The notes below the pieces were generated by a model. It worked only from the letters and a program-made list of their open reading frames with translations, was not told where the DNA came from and searched no databases. From Actinomycetota bacterium (GTDB taxonomy: Bacteria > Actinomycetota > Actinomycetes > Mycobacteriales > Micromonosporaceae), in the NCBI GenBank assembly GCA_005885115.1, contig VAXX01000061.1, positions 1 through 5,156 on the forward strand: a stretch of 5,156 bases of DNA. Reading direction: 5' to 3'. Shown here piece by piece: positions 1 through 5,156 of the stretch; the first letter of the stretch is position 1, and every line of letters begins with the position of its first letter. The translations under genes were made by a program, and so were the position numbers.

Positions 1-762
1 CAGGCCGATCCCGCCGGTCACGGCAGCGGCGATGTCGGTGAGGATGCCACCGAAAAGGTTGTCGGTGACCACCACGTCGTACCGGGACGGCTGGGTCACC
101 AGGAACATCGCGGCCGCGTCGACGTGCTGGTACTCGGTGGCGATGTCCGGGTGCTCGGCGGCGACCTGCGCGAAGGCGCGCGCCCAGAGCCCGCCCGCGT
201 GGGTCAGCACGTTGGTCTTGTGCACCAGCGTCACCTTGCGCCGCTCCCGGCGCGCCGCCCGGGCGAACGCGTCCCGGATCACCCGCTCCACCCCGTGCCG
301 GGTGTTCAGGCTCTCCTCGGTGGCGATCTCGGCGGCCGTACCCCGGTGCAGTACTCCACCGGCGCCGGCGTACAGGCCCTCGGTGCCCTCCCGGACGACC
401 ACGAGGTCGATCTCGCCGGGCTTGACCGCGCCGAGCGGGCTCGACGTCCCCGGCCACAGCCGGGACGGGCGCAGGTTGACGTACTGGTCGAAGGCGAAGC
501 GCAGCTTGAGCAGCAGCCCGCGCTCCAGCACGCCCGGCGGTACCGTCGGGTCGCCGACCGCGCCGAGCAGGATCGCGTCGTGCCCGGACAGCTCCTCCAG
601 CACGGAGTCGGGCAGCACCTCGCCGGTCCGGTGGTAGCGCGCGGCGCCCAGGTCGTACGCCGTGGTCTGGACCCCCGGCAGGACCGCGTCGAGCACCTTC
701 AGACCCTCGGCCACCACCTCGGTGCCGATGCCGTCACCGGCCACCACCGCGATCCGCGCCAC
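1..762 (-). CDS. leuB: 3-isopropylmalate dehydrogenase, N-terminal 254 aa (cut by left edge)
   Basis: Cytoplasmic NAD-dependent enzyme of leucine biosynthesis that oxidises and decarboxylates 3-isopropylmalate to 2-oxoisocaproate. The visible part begins [16 protein letters not shown] (N-terminal nucleotide-fold motif). It then shows the substrate arginines in LRF (R88), NLRP (R98) and VVREGTEG (R124), Tyr131, the HKTNV lysine (K182), the metal-site VDAA Asp215, and the family signature at 235-254. Sequence and spacing follow the actinobacterial/mycobacterial LeuB type, which is about 340 aa, so roughly the last quarter lies outside. The GTG start at 760-762 is supported by GGAGGA five bases upstream. 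Oddity: the first Asp of the signature (NLFGD in the family) is Gly239 here, codon GGC at 46-48. From family knowledge this Asp binds the divalent metal. The gene is divergent from apbE. Identification as LeuB is firm; full activity is less certain because of G239. Confidence 0.95.
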   Translation of the reverse strand, partial: MARIAVVAGDGIGTEVVAEGLKVLDAVLPGVQTTAYDLGAARYHRTGEVLPDSVLEELSGHDAILLGAVGDPTVPPGVLERGLLLKLRFAFDQYVNLRPSRLWPGTSSPLGAVKPGEIDLVVVREGTEGLYAGAGGVLHRGTAAEIATEESLNTRHGVERVIRDAFARAARRERRKVTLVHKTNVLTHAGGLWARAFAQVAAEHPDIATEYQHVDAAAMFLVTQPSRYDVVVTDNLFGGILTDIAAAVTGGIGL

Positions 763-766
763 GCCG

Positions 767-772
767 TCCTCC
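767..772 (-). promoter_or_regulatory. Ribosome binding site of leuB
   Basis: GGAGGA on the minus strand, with four to five bases between it and the GTG at 760-762. It decides the start, since no ATG in frame lies close upstream. Confidence 0.75.
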
Positions 773-793
773 AGTACTCGCTGTTAAGGGAAC

Positions 794-812
794 GTTAGGC
801 CATCGTCCTAAC
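794..812. promoter_or_regulatory. Perfect inverted repeat GTTAGG-N7-CCTAAC in the leuB/apbE divergent region
   Basis: Perfect 6-bp arms (794-799 and 807-812) around a 7-base spacer. The repeat lies 32 bases upstream of the leuB GTG and well upstream of apbE. On the minus strand the left arm ends in TAACGT, which would be an acceptable -10 hexamer for leuB, so a protein bound here could block leuB transcription. It could equally be a short hairpin in the leuB leader. The symmetry is seen directly; the operator role is inference and no regulator is encoded in the window. Confidence 0.4.
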
Positions 813-855
813 ACCCGGTCCACCACTCCCACTATCTGGGTGACGGGTCCACTTA

Positions 856-882
856 CCAGACAGTTCACAGGAAAGTGTCAGG
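856..882. promoter_or_regulatory. Imperfect 27-bp palindrome upstream of apbE
   Basis: Centred on base 869, with arms containing GACA (859-862) and TGTC (876-879). Flanking CC/GG and inner TT/AA pairs also match, so about 9 of 13 positions pair. It sits 58 bases before the apbE ATG, where an operator for that gene would be expected. The arms are imperfect and no regulator is known here. The rest of the 763-939 interval holds no recognisable -35 box and no gene. Confidence 0.25.
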
Positions 883-924
883 CCCCGGCAATGTCCGGCT
901 CCTACCGTGAAGCCACACACTCAC

Positions 925-930
925 GAGGGG
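925..930 (+). promoter_or_regulatory. Ribosome binding site of apbE
   Basis: GAGGGG, nine bases before the ATG at 940. It selects this ATG over the in-frame GTG at 907, for which I see no such sequence. Confidence 0.65.
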
Positions 931-939
931 ACCCAGACC

Positions 940-1695
940 ATGGCCACCGCAACACTTCCCCGCAGCGAACGGACCGTCGCGCGGCACACCGTCCAGGTCG
1001 GCGGCCGGATGTACACCTTCTGCCTGGTGGCGCCGGCCCACCTGGCCCGGCGCGTGCTCGGCGAGGCACTGGCCGGGGCGGTCGCCGAGCTGCGCGCGGT
1101 GGACATGGCGTTCAGCCCGTACCGCGGGCGCTCGCTGGTCTCCGCGCTGCGCCGGGGCGAGCTGACCGCGGGCGCGTACCCGCCGCCGCTGGCCGACATC
1201 GTCTACCGCTGCGCGGCGCTGCGGCTGGCCACGGACGGCTGGTTCGACGCGTGGGCGGTGCCGGGCGGGTTCGACCCGAGCGGCATGGTCAAGGGCTGGG
1301 CGATCGACCGGGCCGCGGTCCTGCTGCGGGCCGCCGGCATCGACGACTACGCGATCACCGCCGGGGGCGACTGGCTGGTCCGGGGGTACGGGCCGCGGGG
1401 CGGCGCCTGGCGGGTGGGCATCGCCGACCCGGACAACCCGTTGCGGGTACTCGCGACGGTGGAGCTCACCGACGGAGCGGTGGCCACCAGTGGGTACGGC
1501 AGCACGATCGTCGACCCGCACACCGGTACCCCGGTCCGGGGCGCCGGCCCGGCGGCCGTCACGGGACCGTCCCTGGCCACGGCCGACGGGTACGCCACCG
1601 CCCTGTACGCCGCCGGAGCGGCCGGCCTGTCCTGGTTCAGCGGCACCGAGGGGTACCGCCCGGTGGTCGTGGACGGGAAGCCGGTACCCGCCTAG
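940..1695 (+). CDS. apbE: FAD:protein FMN transferase (ApbE family)
   Basis: Uses FAD and a divalent metal to attach FMN covalently to a Ser/Thr of target flavoproteins, releasing AMP. The 251-aa protein shows the family motifs in order: FSPYR (58-62), the flavin-site stretch DPSGMVKGWAID (112-123, Lys118), AGGDW (141-145), VATSG (181-185), VDPHTGTP (191-198), and the metal-binding TADGYATA (Asp216, Thr220). It is shorter than the 300-350 aa lipoprotein forms and has no signal peptide or lipobox, so it should act in the cytoplasm, as in many actinobacterial members. The N-terminal 25 residues are variable. It reads away from leuB and ends 7 bases from the serA stop. No FMN acceptor motif, FMN-binding membrane protein or ferric-reductase-like gene lies beside it, so its target is elsewhere. 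Family assignment is solid; the substrate is unknown. Confidence 0.9.
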   Translation: MATATLPRSERTVARHTVQVGGRMYTFCLVAPAHLARRVLGEALAGAVAELRAVDMAFSPYRGRSLVSALRRGELTAGAYPPPLADIVYRCAALRLATDGWFDAWAVPGGFDPSGMVKGWAIDRAAVLLRAAGIDDYAITAGGDWLVRGYGPRGGAWRVGIADPDNPLRVLATVELTDGAVATSGYGSTIVDPHTGTPVRGAGPAAVTGPSLATADGYATALYAAGAAGLSWFSGTEGYRPVVVDGKPVPA

Positions 1696-1702
1696 GGTTC
1701 CG

Positions 1703-3289
1703 TCAGCGCTCGGTCAGGTCCACAGTGGACGATGCCGTGGCGCCGATCGCGGCGGCCGCCTCGGTGAGGATCTCGGCGGTCACCGGGGAGTCCACGGTCA
1801 GCGTCATCAGCGCCTCGCCACCGGCCTGGCGGCGGGCCACCTGCATCGCGGCGATGTTCACGTCGAGCTGGCCGAGGATGGTACCCACGGCACCGATGAC
1901 ACCGGGCCGGTCGAGGTACCGGAAGAACAGCAGTACCCCGTCGGGAGCCAGGTCCAGGTCGTACCCGTCGACCTCGGTCAGCCGCAGCCCGTGCGCGGTG
2001 ACCGTGCCGGACACGCCGACCGAACGCCCGTCCGGCAGGGCGCCGCGCACCGTCACGAGTACCGGTGCGTCCTCGCTCTCCGCCACGGCGGTCAGCCGCA
2101 CCTCCACCCCGCGCCCGGCGGCCAGCAGCGGCGCGTTGACGTAGCTGACCTGTTCCTCCACCACGGCCGCGAACAGTCCCTTGGTGGCGGCCAACTTCAG
2201 CACCGACACGTCGTTGGCGGCCACCGGTCCGCGTACCTCCACCTCGACCGCGGCCGCGATCCCACCCGCCACCGCGGTGAAGACCATGCCCAGCTTCTCG
2301 GCCAGCGGCAGCAGCGGGCGTACGTCCTCGGCGACCACCCCGCCGGCCTGTACGTTGGCCGCGTCCGGGACGAACTCCCCCTGCAGCGCCAGCTTCACGC
2401 TGCGCGCGACGGCGAGCCCGGCCTTGTCCTGCGCCTCCACGGTGGACGCGCCCAGGTGCGGTACGGCGACCACGTTGTCGAAGTTGAACAGCGGCGAGGA
2501 GGTGCAGGGCTCCTTGGCGTACACGTCGAGCCCGGCGCCGGCCACCCGACCCTCGGCGATCGCGTCGGCCAGCGCCTGCTCGTCCACCAGACCGCCGCGG
2601 GCGGCGTTGACGATGCGTACGGTCGGCTTGACCAACCGCAGCTCCTTCTCCCCGATCAGGCCCAGCGTCTCCGGCGTCCTGGGCAGGTGGATGGAGATGA
2701 AGTCGCTCTCCCGCAGCAGCTCCTCCAGCCCCACCAGGCGTACCCCCAACTGCGCGGCCCGGGCCGGCTGCACGTACGGGTCGTACGCGATCAGCCGGGT
2801 GCCGAACGCGGCCATCCGCTGGGCGAACAGCACGCCGATGCGGCCCAGCCCGACCACGCCGACGGTCTTGCCCTGGATCTCCACGCCGGTGAACCTGGAC
2901 CGCTTCCACTCCCCCTGGCGCAGCGATGCGCTCGCGGTGGCGGTGTGCCGGGCGACCGCGAGCAGCAGCGCGATCGCCTGCTCGGCGGCGGACACGATGT
3001 TCGACGTCGGCGCGTTGACGACCAGGACGCCCTTGGCGGTGGCGGCCGGTACGTCGACGTTGTCCAGCCCGACGCCGGCCCGCGCGACCACCTTCAGCCG
3101 GGTACCGGCGGCGATCGCCTCGGCGTCGATCTGGGTGGCGCTGCGCACGATGACCGCGTCGGCCTCGGCGAGCGCGGCCAGCAGCGCGGCGCGGTCGGTG
3201 CCGTCGACCTGACGGACCTCGAAGTCGCTGGCGAGGACATCGATGGCGGACGGGGCGAGCTCTTCGGCGATGAGTACGACGTGGGTCAC
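1703..3289 (-). CDS. serA: D-3-phosphoglycerate dehydrogenase
   Basis: Catalyses the first step of serine biosynthesis, oxidising 3-phosphoglycerate to 3-phosphohydroxypyruvate with NAD. The 528-aa length matches the long, mycobacterial type. Domains: an N-terminal substrate/catalytic part (1-100 and about 283-310) surrounds the NAD-binding domain, with GLGRIG at 147-152 and the adenosine-binding Asp170. Catalytic residues are Arg231 (NAARGG), Glu260 (KEP) and His278 (PHLG). An intervening (ASB) domain spans about 315-450. The C-terminal ACT domain (455-526) contains Tyr458, Asp460 and Asn478, matching the serine-binding residues of the M. tuberculosis enzyme, so feedback inhibition by L-serine is expected. 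The GTG start at 3287-3289 gives the conserved THVVLIAEE beginning and has an AAGAGGA ribosome site; an upstream in-frame ATG would add 28 atypical residues. It is convergent with apbE and divergent from the membrane-protein gene. Confidence 0.97.
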   Translation of the reverse strand: MTHVVLIAEELAPSAIDVLASDFEVRQVDGTDRAALLAALAEADAVIVRSATQIDAEAIAAGTRLKVVARAGVGLDNVDVPAATAKGVLVVNAPTSNIVSAAEQAIALLLAVARHTATASASLRQGEWKRSRFTGVEIQGKTVGVVGLGRIGVLFAQRMAAFGTRLIAYDPYVQPARAAQLGVRLVGLEELLRESDFISIHLPRTPETLGLIGEKELRLVKPTVRIVNAARGGLVDEQALADAIAEGRVAGAGLDVYAKEPCTSSPLFNFDNVVAVPHLGASTVEAQDKAGLAVARSVKLALQGEFVPDAANVQAGGVVAEDVRPLLPLAEKLGMVFTAVAGGIAAAVEVEVRGPVAANDVSVLKLAATKGLFAAVVEEQVSYVNAPLLAAGRGVEVRLTAVAESEDAPVLVTVRGALPDGRSVGVSGTVTAHGLRLTEVDGYDLDLAPDGVLLFFRYLDRPGVIGAVGTILGQLDVNIAAMQVARRQAGGEALMTLTVDSPVTAEILTEAAAAIGATASSTVDLTER

Positions 3290-3294
3290 GGTGG

Positions 3295-3301
3295 TCCTCT
3301 T
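3295..3301 (-). promoter_or_regulatory. Ribosome binding site of serA
   Basis: AAGAGGA on the minus strand, five bases from the GTG at 3287-3289. It fixes the start at the conserved N-terminus. Confidence 0.7.
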
Positions 3302-3315
3302 GGTGCACGGGGTGT

Positions 3316-3330
3316 GGTGTCCCCGACACC
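3316..3330. repeat. Small perfect inverted repeat in the serA leader / divergent region
   Basis: GGTGT, a five-base loop CCCCG, then ACACC. On the serA transcript this would form a 5-bp hairpin 26 bases before the start codon, if transcription begins upstream of it. It may be a leader structure or half of an operator. The rest of 3290-3456 has one AT-richer patch near 3371-3376 and 3408-3418 (GATACTTTT) that could hold a promoter for the plus-strand gene. No convincing -35/-10 pair is present. Confidence 0.3.
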
Positions 3331-3441
3331 TTACGGTGGCGCGCCGGCCGCCGCCTACCCGCCCAGCCAGCAAAATCGGCCCGCTACCCGACAGCGGCCA
3401 TCATGCTCGATACTTTTCTGACGGCACGATGACAACGGGAT

Positions 3442-3447
3442 GAGGGG
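3442..3447 (+). promoter_or_regulatory. Ribosome binding site of the membrane Ig-domain gene
   Basis: GAGGGG, nine bases before the GTG at 3457. This is the same sequence and spacing as the apbE site, and it supports the GTG start. Confidence 0.6.
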
Positions 3448-3456
3448 CGGATTCGG

Positions 3457-4773
3457 GTGGGTTACCCGTTCCTGGCGTCTACCTTTTCCATCGACCTCAG
3501 CCAACTCGTCGGTGACGTCGCGAATTACGCCGCCGTGGTCACCCTCTCGATCGGAGCGCTCACTTTCCTGTTGCGCCACCGGGACCGCCGGATCGGCCGG
3601 CTCTACCTGGGCATGCGCCGGCGCGGCGAGCCGGTGGTGGTGCATCCGGCGACGCCCCGCCCGCTCCAGGTCGACAACCGCGACAATGTGTACGCGCTCA
3701 ATCAGGGCGAGGTTCTCGCCATCCAGTACATCACCGGATTCTTCGCGTCGCGGCTCAACCAGTCCGGGATCACCTTGCAGTTCCCGCCGAGCAAGGTTGA
3801 TGTGGAGGGGCTGCTGATTCTGCTCGGCGGGCCGCGCTGGAACGCCTCCACCCGGACCATTCTCGCCGGGCTGCGGGCCTTCGAGGTGGACGAGGGAAAA
3901 CGCACCATCCGGGTACCGGTGCTGCCGGAACTGGCCGGCCCGGCGATGGACTACGACCGGGCGCTGGTACTCGTCGGGCCGAATCCGTTCCGCAGTTCCG
4001 GGCGCTTCGTACTGTGCTGCGGACTGACCACCAGCAGTACCGAGGCGATCGCCCGGTACCTGTTCGAGCAGTACCTGCCGGACGCCTCCCGCAACCTGCT
4101 GGAACGGGTCGCCGACGGCTGGCAGGCCGTGCGCTCGGTCGATTCCCGCCGGTCCCGCCGGGCGTGGCATCCCAGCGAACGCGCCGTCACCATCGGGCGC
4201 CCGTCCCGGGCCCAGTTCAAGCAGATGCAGTCGGCGCTCTACTGGGGCCTGGTCGCGAATGTCAACGTGTCCCCGGAAGGTACCGCCTCGGTCATCACCG
4301 ACAGCGTGACCGCCTATTCGTACTCGCACGACAACGTGCCCTCGTACGAGATCCTCGACCTGCGGCTGCGGGAGGAGAGCCGGCCGGTGTCGTACGAGGG
4401 CGGGGTGCACCGGCTCAGCCTGCGCCCCGGCGAGCGGGTCACCGTCGACCTCCAACTGCGCAACAACGGAAACAAGTCGTGGCTCAATGACGACGCATTC
4501 CAGATCCGGTTGGGTACCGCTGAGCCAAAGGACCGCTACAGTCCGTTCGGTACCGATGAATGGCCGTTTCCGCACCGCGCCGCCCGGGTCACCGAAAAGA
4601 TGGTGCATCCCGGGCAGGTGATTCCCATTTCACTGACCCTGAAGGCACCGCTGGAGGAAGGCGAATACCGGGAGGCCTTCCAACTCATCCACGAGCTGCG
4701 TACCTGGTGCCACGGCCCGATCATCCGCTTGCACGTTACGGTGGAATCGGTACCGGAAGCCGCCGGCGACTGA
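3457..4773 (+). CDS. Membrane-anchored protein of unknown function with C-terminal NBR1-type Ig-like domain
   Basis: Not a gene I can name; 438 aa. Residues 21-39 form one hydrophobic helix, preceded by an acidic stretch and followed by RHRDRR and MRRR. By the positive-inside rule the N-terminus is outside and the bulk is cytoplasmic. The middle (about 80-310) has buried-strand patterns LLILLGGP (119-126), LVLVGPNPF (170-178) and FVLCCG (184-189), followed by a helix. This suggests an alpha/beta, possibly nucleotide-binding-like, fold, but no catalytic motif is recognisable. Residues 225-251 are basic and Ser/Arg-rich. Residues 318-430 match an Ig-like beta-sandwich related to the NBR1 central domain: LRNNGNKSW, LGTAEPKDRYSPF (352-364), W369, HPGQ, APLEEGEY, W417, and a final HVTV strand. 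That domain is usual on secreted proteins, so the predicted inside location is odd. It is apparently a single-gene unit, with its own ribosome site before it and a terminator after it. Codon use matches apbE and serA. Confidence 0.8.
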   Translation: MGYPFLASTFSIDLSQLVGDVANYAAVVTLSIGALTFLLRHRDRRIGRLYLGMRRRGEPVVVHPATPRPLQVDNRDNVYALNQGEVLAIQYITGFFASRLNQSGITLQFPPSKVDVEGLLILLGGPRWNASTRTILAGLRAFEVDEGKRTIRVPVLPELAGPAMDYDRALVLVGPNPFRSSGRFVLCCGLTTSSTEAIARYLFEQYLPDASRNLLERVADGWQAVRSVDSRRSRRAWHPSERAVTIGRPSRAQFKQMQSALYWGLVANVNVSPEGTASVITDSVTAYSYSHDNVPSYEILDLRLREESRPVSYEGGVHRLSLRPGERVTVDLQLRNNGNKSWLNDDAFQIRLGTAEPKDRYSPFGTDEWPFPHRAARVTEKMVHPGQVIPISLTLKAPLEEGEYREAFQLIHELRTWCHGPIIRLHVTVESVPEAAGD

Positions 4774-4784
4774 GTCGGCGCAGG

Positions 4785-4809
4785 CCGGCGGGGTGGCTGA
4801 CCCGGCCGG
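4785..4809 (+). terminator. GC-rich stem-loop terminator
   Basis: CCGGC (4785-4789) pairs with GCCGG (4805-4809), and GGGT (4791-4794) pairs with ACCC (4800-4803). There is one G-G mismatch between the two stem halves and a five-base loop. It starts 12 bases after the stop of the Ig-domain gene. There is no T-run, as is common for actinobacterial intrinsic terminators. It separates that gene from the downstream glycosyltransferase. Confidence 0.6.
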
Positions 4810-4826
4810 GCTGCGCGTGGGCGGTA

Positions 4827-4836
4827 CCATCGATGG
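4827..4836. repeat. Perfect 10-bp palindrome CCATCGATGG
   Basis: Lies between the terminator and the glycosyltransferase start and overlaps a GGTACC. It could be a binding site for the regulator of the downstream gene, but a single 10-bp palindrome can arise by chance. The remaining intergenic bases up to about 4905 show no clear promoter. Confidence 0.25.
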
Positions 4837-4896
4837 GGAAACATGCCCGAGAGTCCCCTCCGCACCGCCAGCCCGAATACGCAGCCGATGAACCGC

Positions 4897-4901
4897 AGGA
4901 G
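4897..4901 (+). promoter_or_regulatory. Probable ribosome binding site of the edge glycosyltransferase
   Basis: AGGAG four bases before the ATG at 4906. The spacing is short, but this is the only good Shine-Dalgarno match among the candidate starts at 4843, 4888, 4906 and 4930. Confidence 0.45.
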
Positions 4902-4905
4902 TTCG

Positions 4906-5156
4906 ATGTCGACGCCAGCAGAACCGCAGATGCGCACATTCACGGGGGAACCAGAGGCTGATGGGACCAATGTTCTAGAATGGTTTGAACGCCGTTCCTT
5001 CCACCATTCCGAGTTCGATGACATAGCTCACCTGGCCGACCAGAAGAATCGCGCCGGAGTATCCGTCACACCCGTTCTGCCAACCCGTAACGTGGCCGAC
5101 ACGATCGGTACGGTGCTGAGCAAGTTGACGGTCATGACCACCCGCGGCACACCCAT
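4906..5156 (+). CDS. Family-2 glycosyltransferase resembling glucosyl-3-phosphoglycerate synthase, N-terminal 83 aa (cut by right edge)
   Basis: The visible part has a polar leader of about 25 residues, then WFERRSFHHSEFDD, then VSVTPVLPTRNVADTIGTVL. The W-x-x-RRSFHHSEF block before a first beta strand ending in LPxRN, followed by a helix starting with a T-I-G-type turn, is the layout of actinobacterial GpgS-like GT-A glycosyltransferases. These transfer glucose from an NDP-glucose to 3-phosphoglycerate, for methylglucose lipopolysaccharide or glucosylglycerate. The metal-binding DxD and acceptor residues lie beyond the edge, so the substrate is not shown; a secondary-metabolite role is possible. 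The Asn is followed by Val rather than the usual Glu. Codons CTA, ATA, TTT and GTA and the lower GC set it apart from the other genes. The start is uncertain among 4843, 4906 and 4930; 4906 has the best ribosome site. The gene lies after a terminator. Confidence 0.7.
   Translation, partial: MSTPAEPQMRTFTGEPEADGTNVLEWFERRSFHHSEFDDIAHLADQKNRAGVSVTPVLPTRNVADTIGTVLSKLTVMTTRGTP

Larger units (their letters stand above)
539..4828. repeat. Dispersed, over-represented GGTACC palindrome (14 copies)
   Basis: Copies start at 539, 1525, 1652, 1683, 1880, 1915, 3101, 3912, 4055, 4279, 4513, 4549, 4749 and 4823. The core GTAC occurs about 55 times in the window. With base composition near 70 percent GC, about 2 GGTACC and about 14 GTAC would be expected. 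Copies lie inside leuB, apbE, serA and the Ig-domain gene and in one intergenic region. They are a sequence signature rather than a mobile repeat. Confidence 0.6.

Noticed and set aside
1..762. leuB as a pseudogene because of the Asp-to-Gly change
   Set aside because: The frame is open to the edge and all other active-site residues are present; a single substitution is not enough to call it broken.
124..798. Plus-strand open frame across leuB
   Set aside because: It is the shadow of leuB on the opposite strand; the translated protein has no family features while the minus strand gives LeuB throughout.
907..939. Longer apbE starting at GTG 907
   Set aside because: It would add 11 residues with no family similarity and lacks a ribosome site, while GAGGGG is well placed for ATG 940.
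3381..3420. Sigma-70-type promoter with GATACT as -10 for the Ig-domain gene
   Set aside because: No acceptable -35 hexamer lies 16-18 bases upstream, so it is not listed as a promoter.
1490..3421. Very long plus-strand open frame (643 codons) across serA
   Set aside because: It is antisense to serA, which has complete catalytic, NAD and ACT motifs. Its translation is low-complexity Arg/Gly/His-rich, as expected from a GC-rich shadow frame.
3355..4608. Minus-strand open frame (417 codons) across the Ig-domain gene
   Set aside because: The plus frame has a ribosome site, a membrane helix and a recognisable Ig-like domain; the minus frame has none of these.
3457..4773. Assigning the Ig-domain gene to a known defence (TIR, CBASS or SLOG) family
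   Set aside because: The hydrophobic-strand pattern is suggestive of an alpha/beta fold, but no diagnostic catalytic or nucleotide-binding motif is visible and no effector gene is adjacent.
4843..4905. Earlier starts (ATG 4843 or 4888) for the edge glycosyltransferase
   Set aside because: Shine-Dalgarno matches are weak or absent and the added residues look non-conserved; 4906 is preferred, though 4843 cannot be excluded.

Overview
The window is very GC-rich DNA with actinobacterial codon use: third positions are almost all G or C, GTG starts are common, and Shine-Dalgarno sequences are GAGG-like. Its LeuB and SerA are of the mycobacterial type. The style suggests a filamentous actinomycete, perhaps Micromonosporaceae; that placement is inference. 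A strong excess of GGTACC/GTAC is a distinctive signature of the DNA.

Layout from left to right. (1) The N-terminal 254 codons of leuB (3-isopropylmalate dehydrogenase) lie on the minus strand and run off the left edge. (2) A 177-base divergent control region follows, holding two inverted repeats. (3) apbE (FAD:protein FMN transferase, 251 aa) is on the plus strand. (4) After only 7 bases, tail to tail, comes serA (D-3-phosphoglycerate dehydrogenase, 528 aa) on the minus strand. (5) A second divergent region of 167 bases separates serA from (6) a plus-strand gene for a 438-aa membrane-anchored protein. That protein has one N-terminal membrane helix, an unassigned alpha/beta-like middle and a C-terminal Ig-like domain of the NBR1/LGT-P-DR type. 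(7) A GC-rich stem-loop terminator follows its stop. (8) The right edge carries the first 83 codons of a family-2 glycosyltransferase resembling glucosyl-3-phosphoglycerate synthase, in visibly lower-GC DNA.

leuB and serA are amino-acid biosynthesis genes (leucine and serine) that are neighbours in mycobacteria. Here they keep the same orientation but an opposite-strand apbE sits between them, so they are not one simple transcript. apbE is a flavin-attachment enzyme and no target protein for it is visible. The membrane protein is the least understood gene and the best candidate for something new. The edge glycosyltransferase is probably a separate unit. I see no tRNA, rRNA, CRISPR array, insertion sequence or phage gene.
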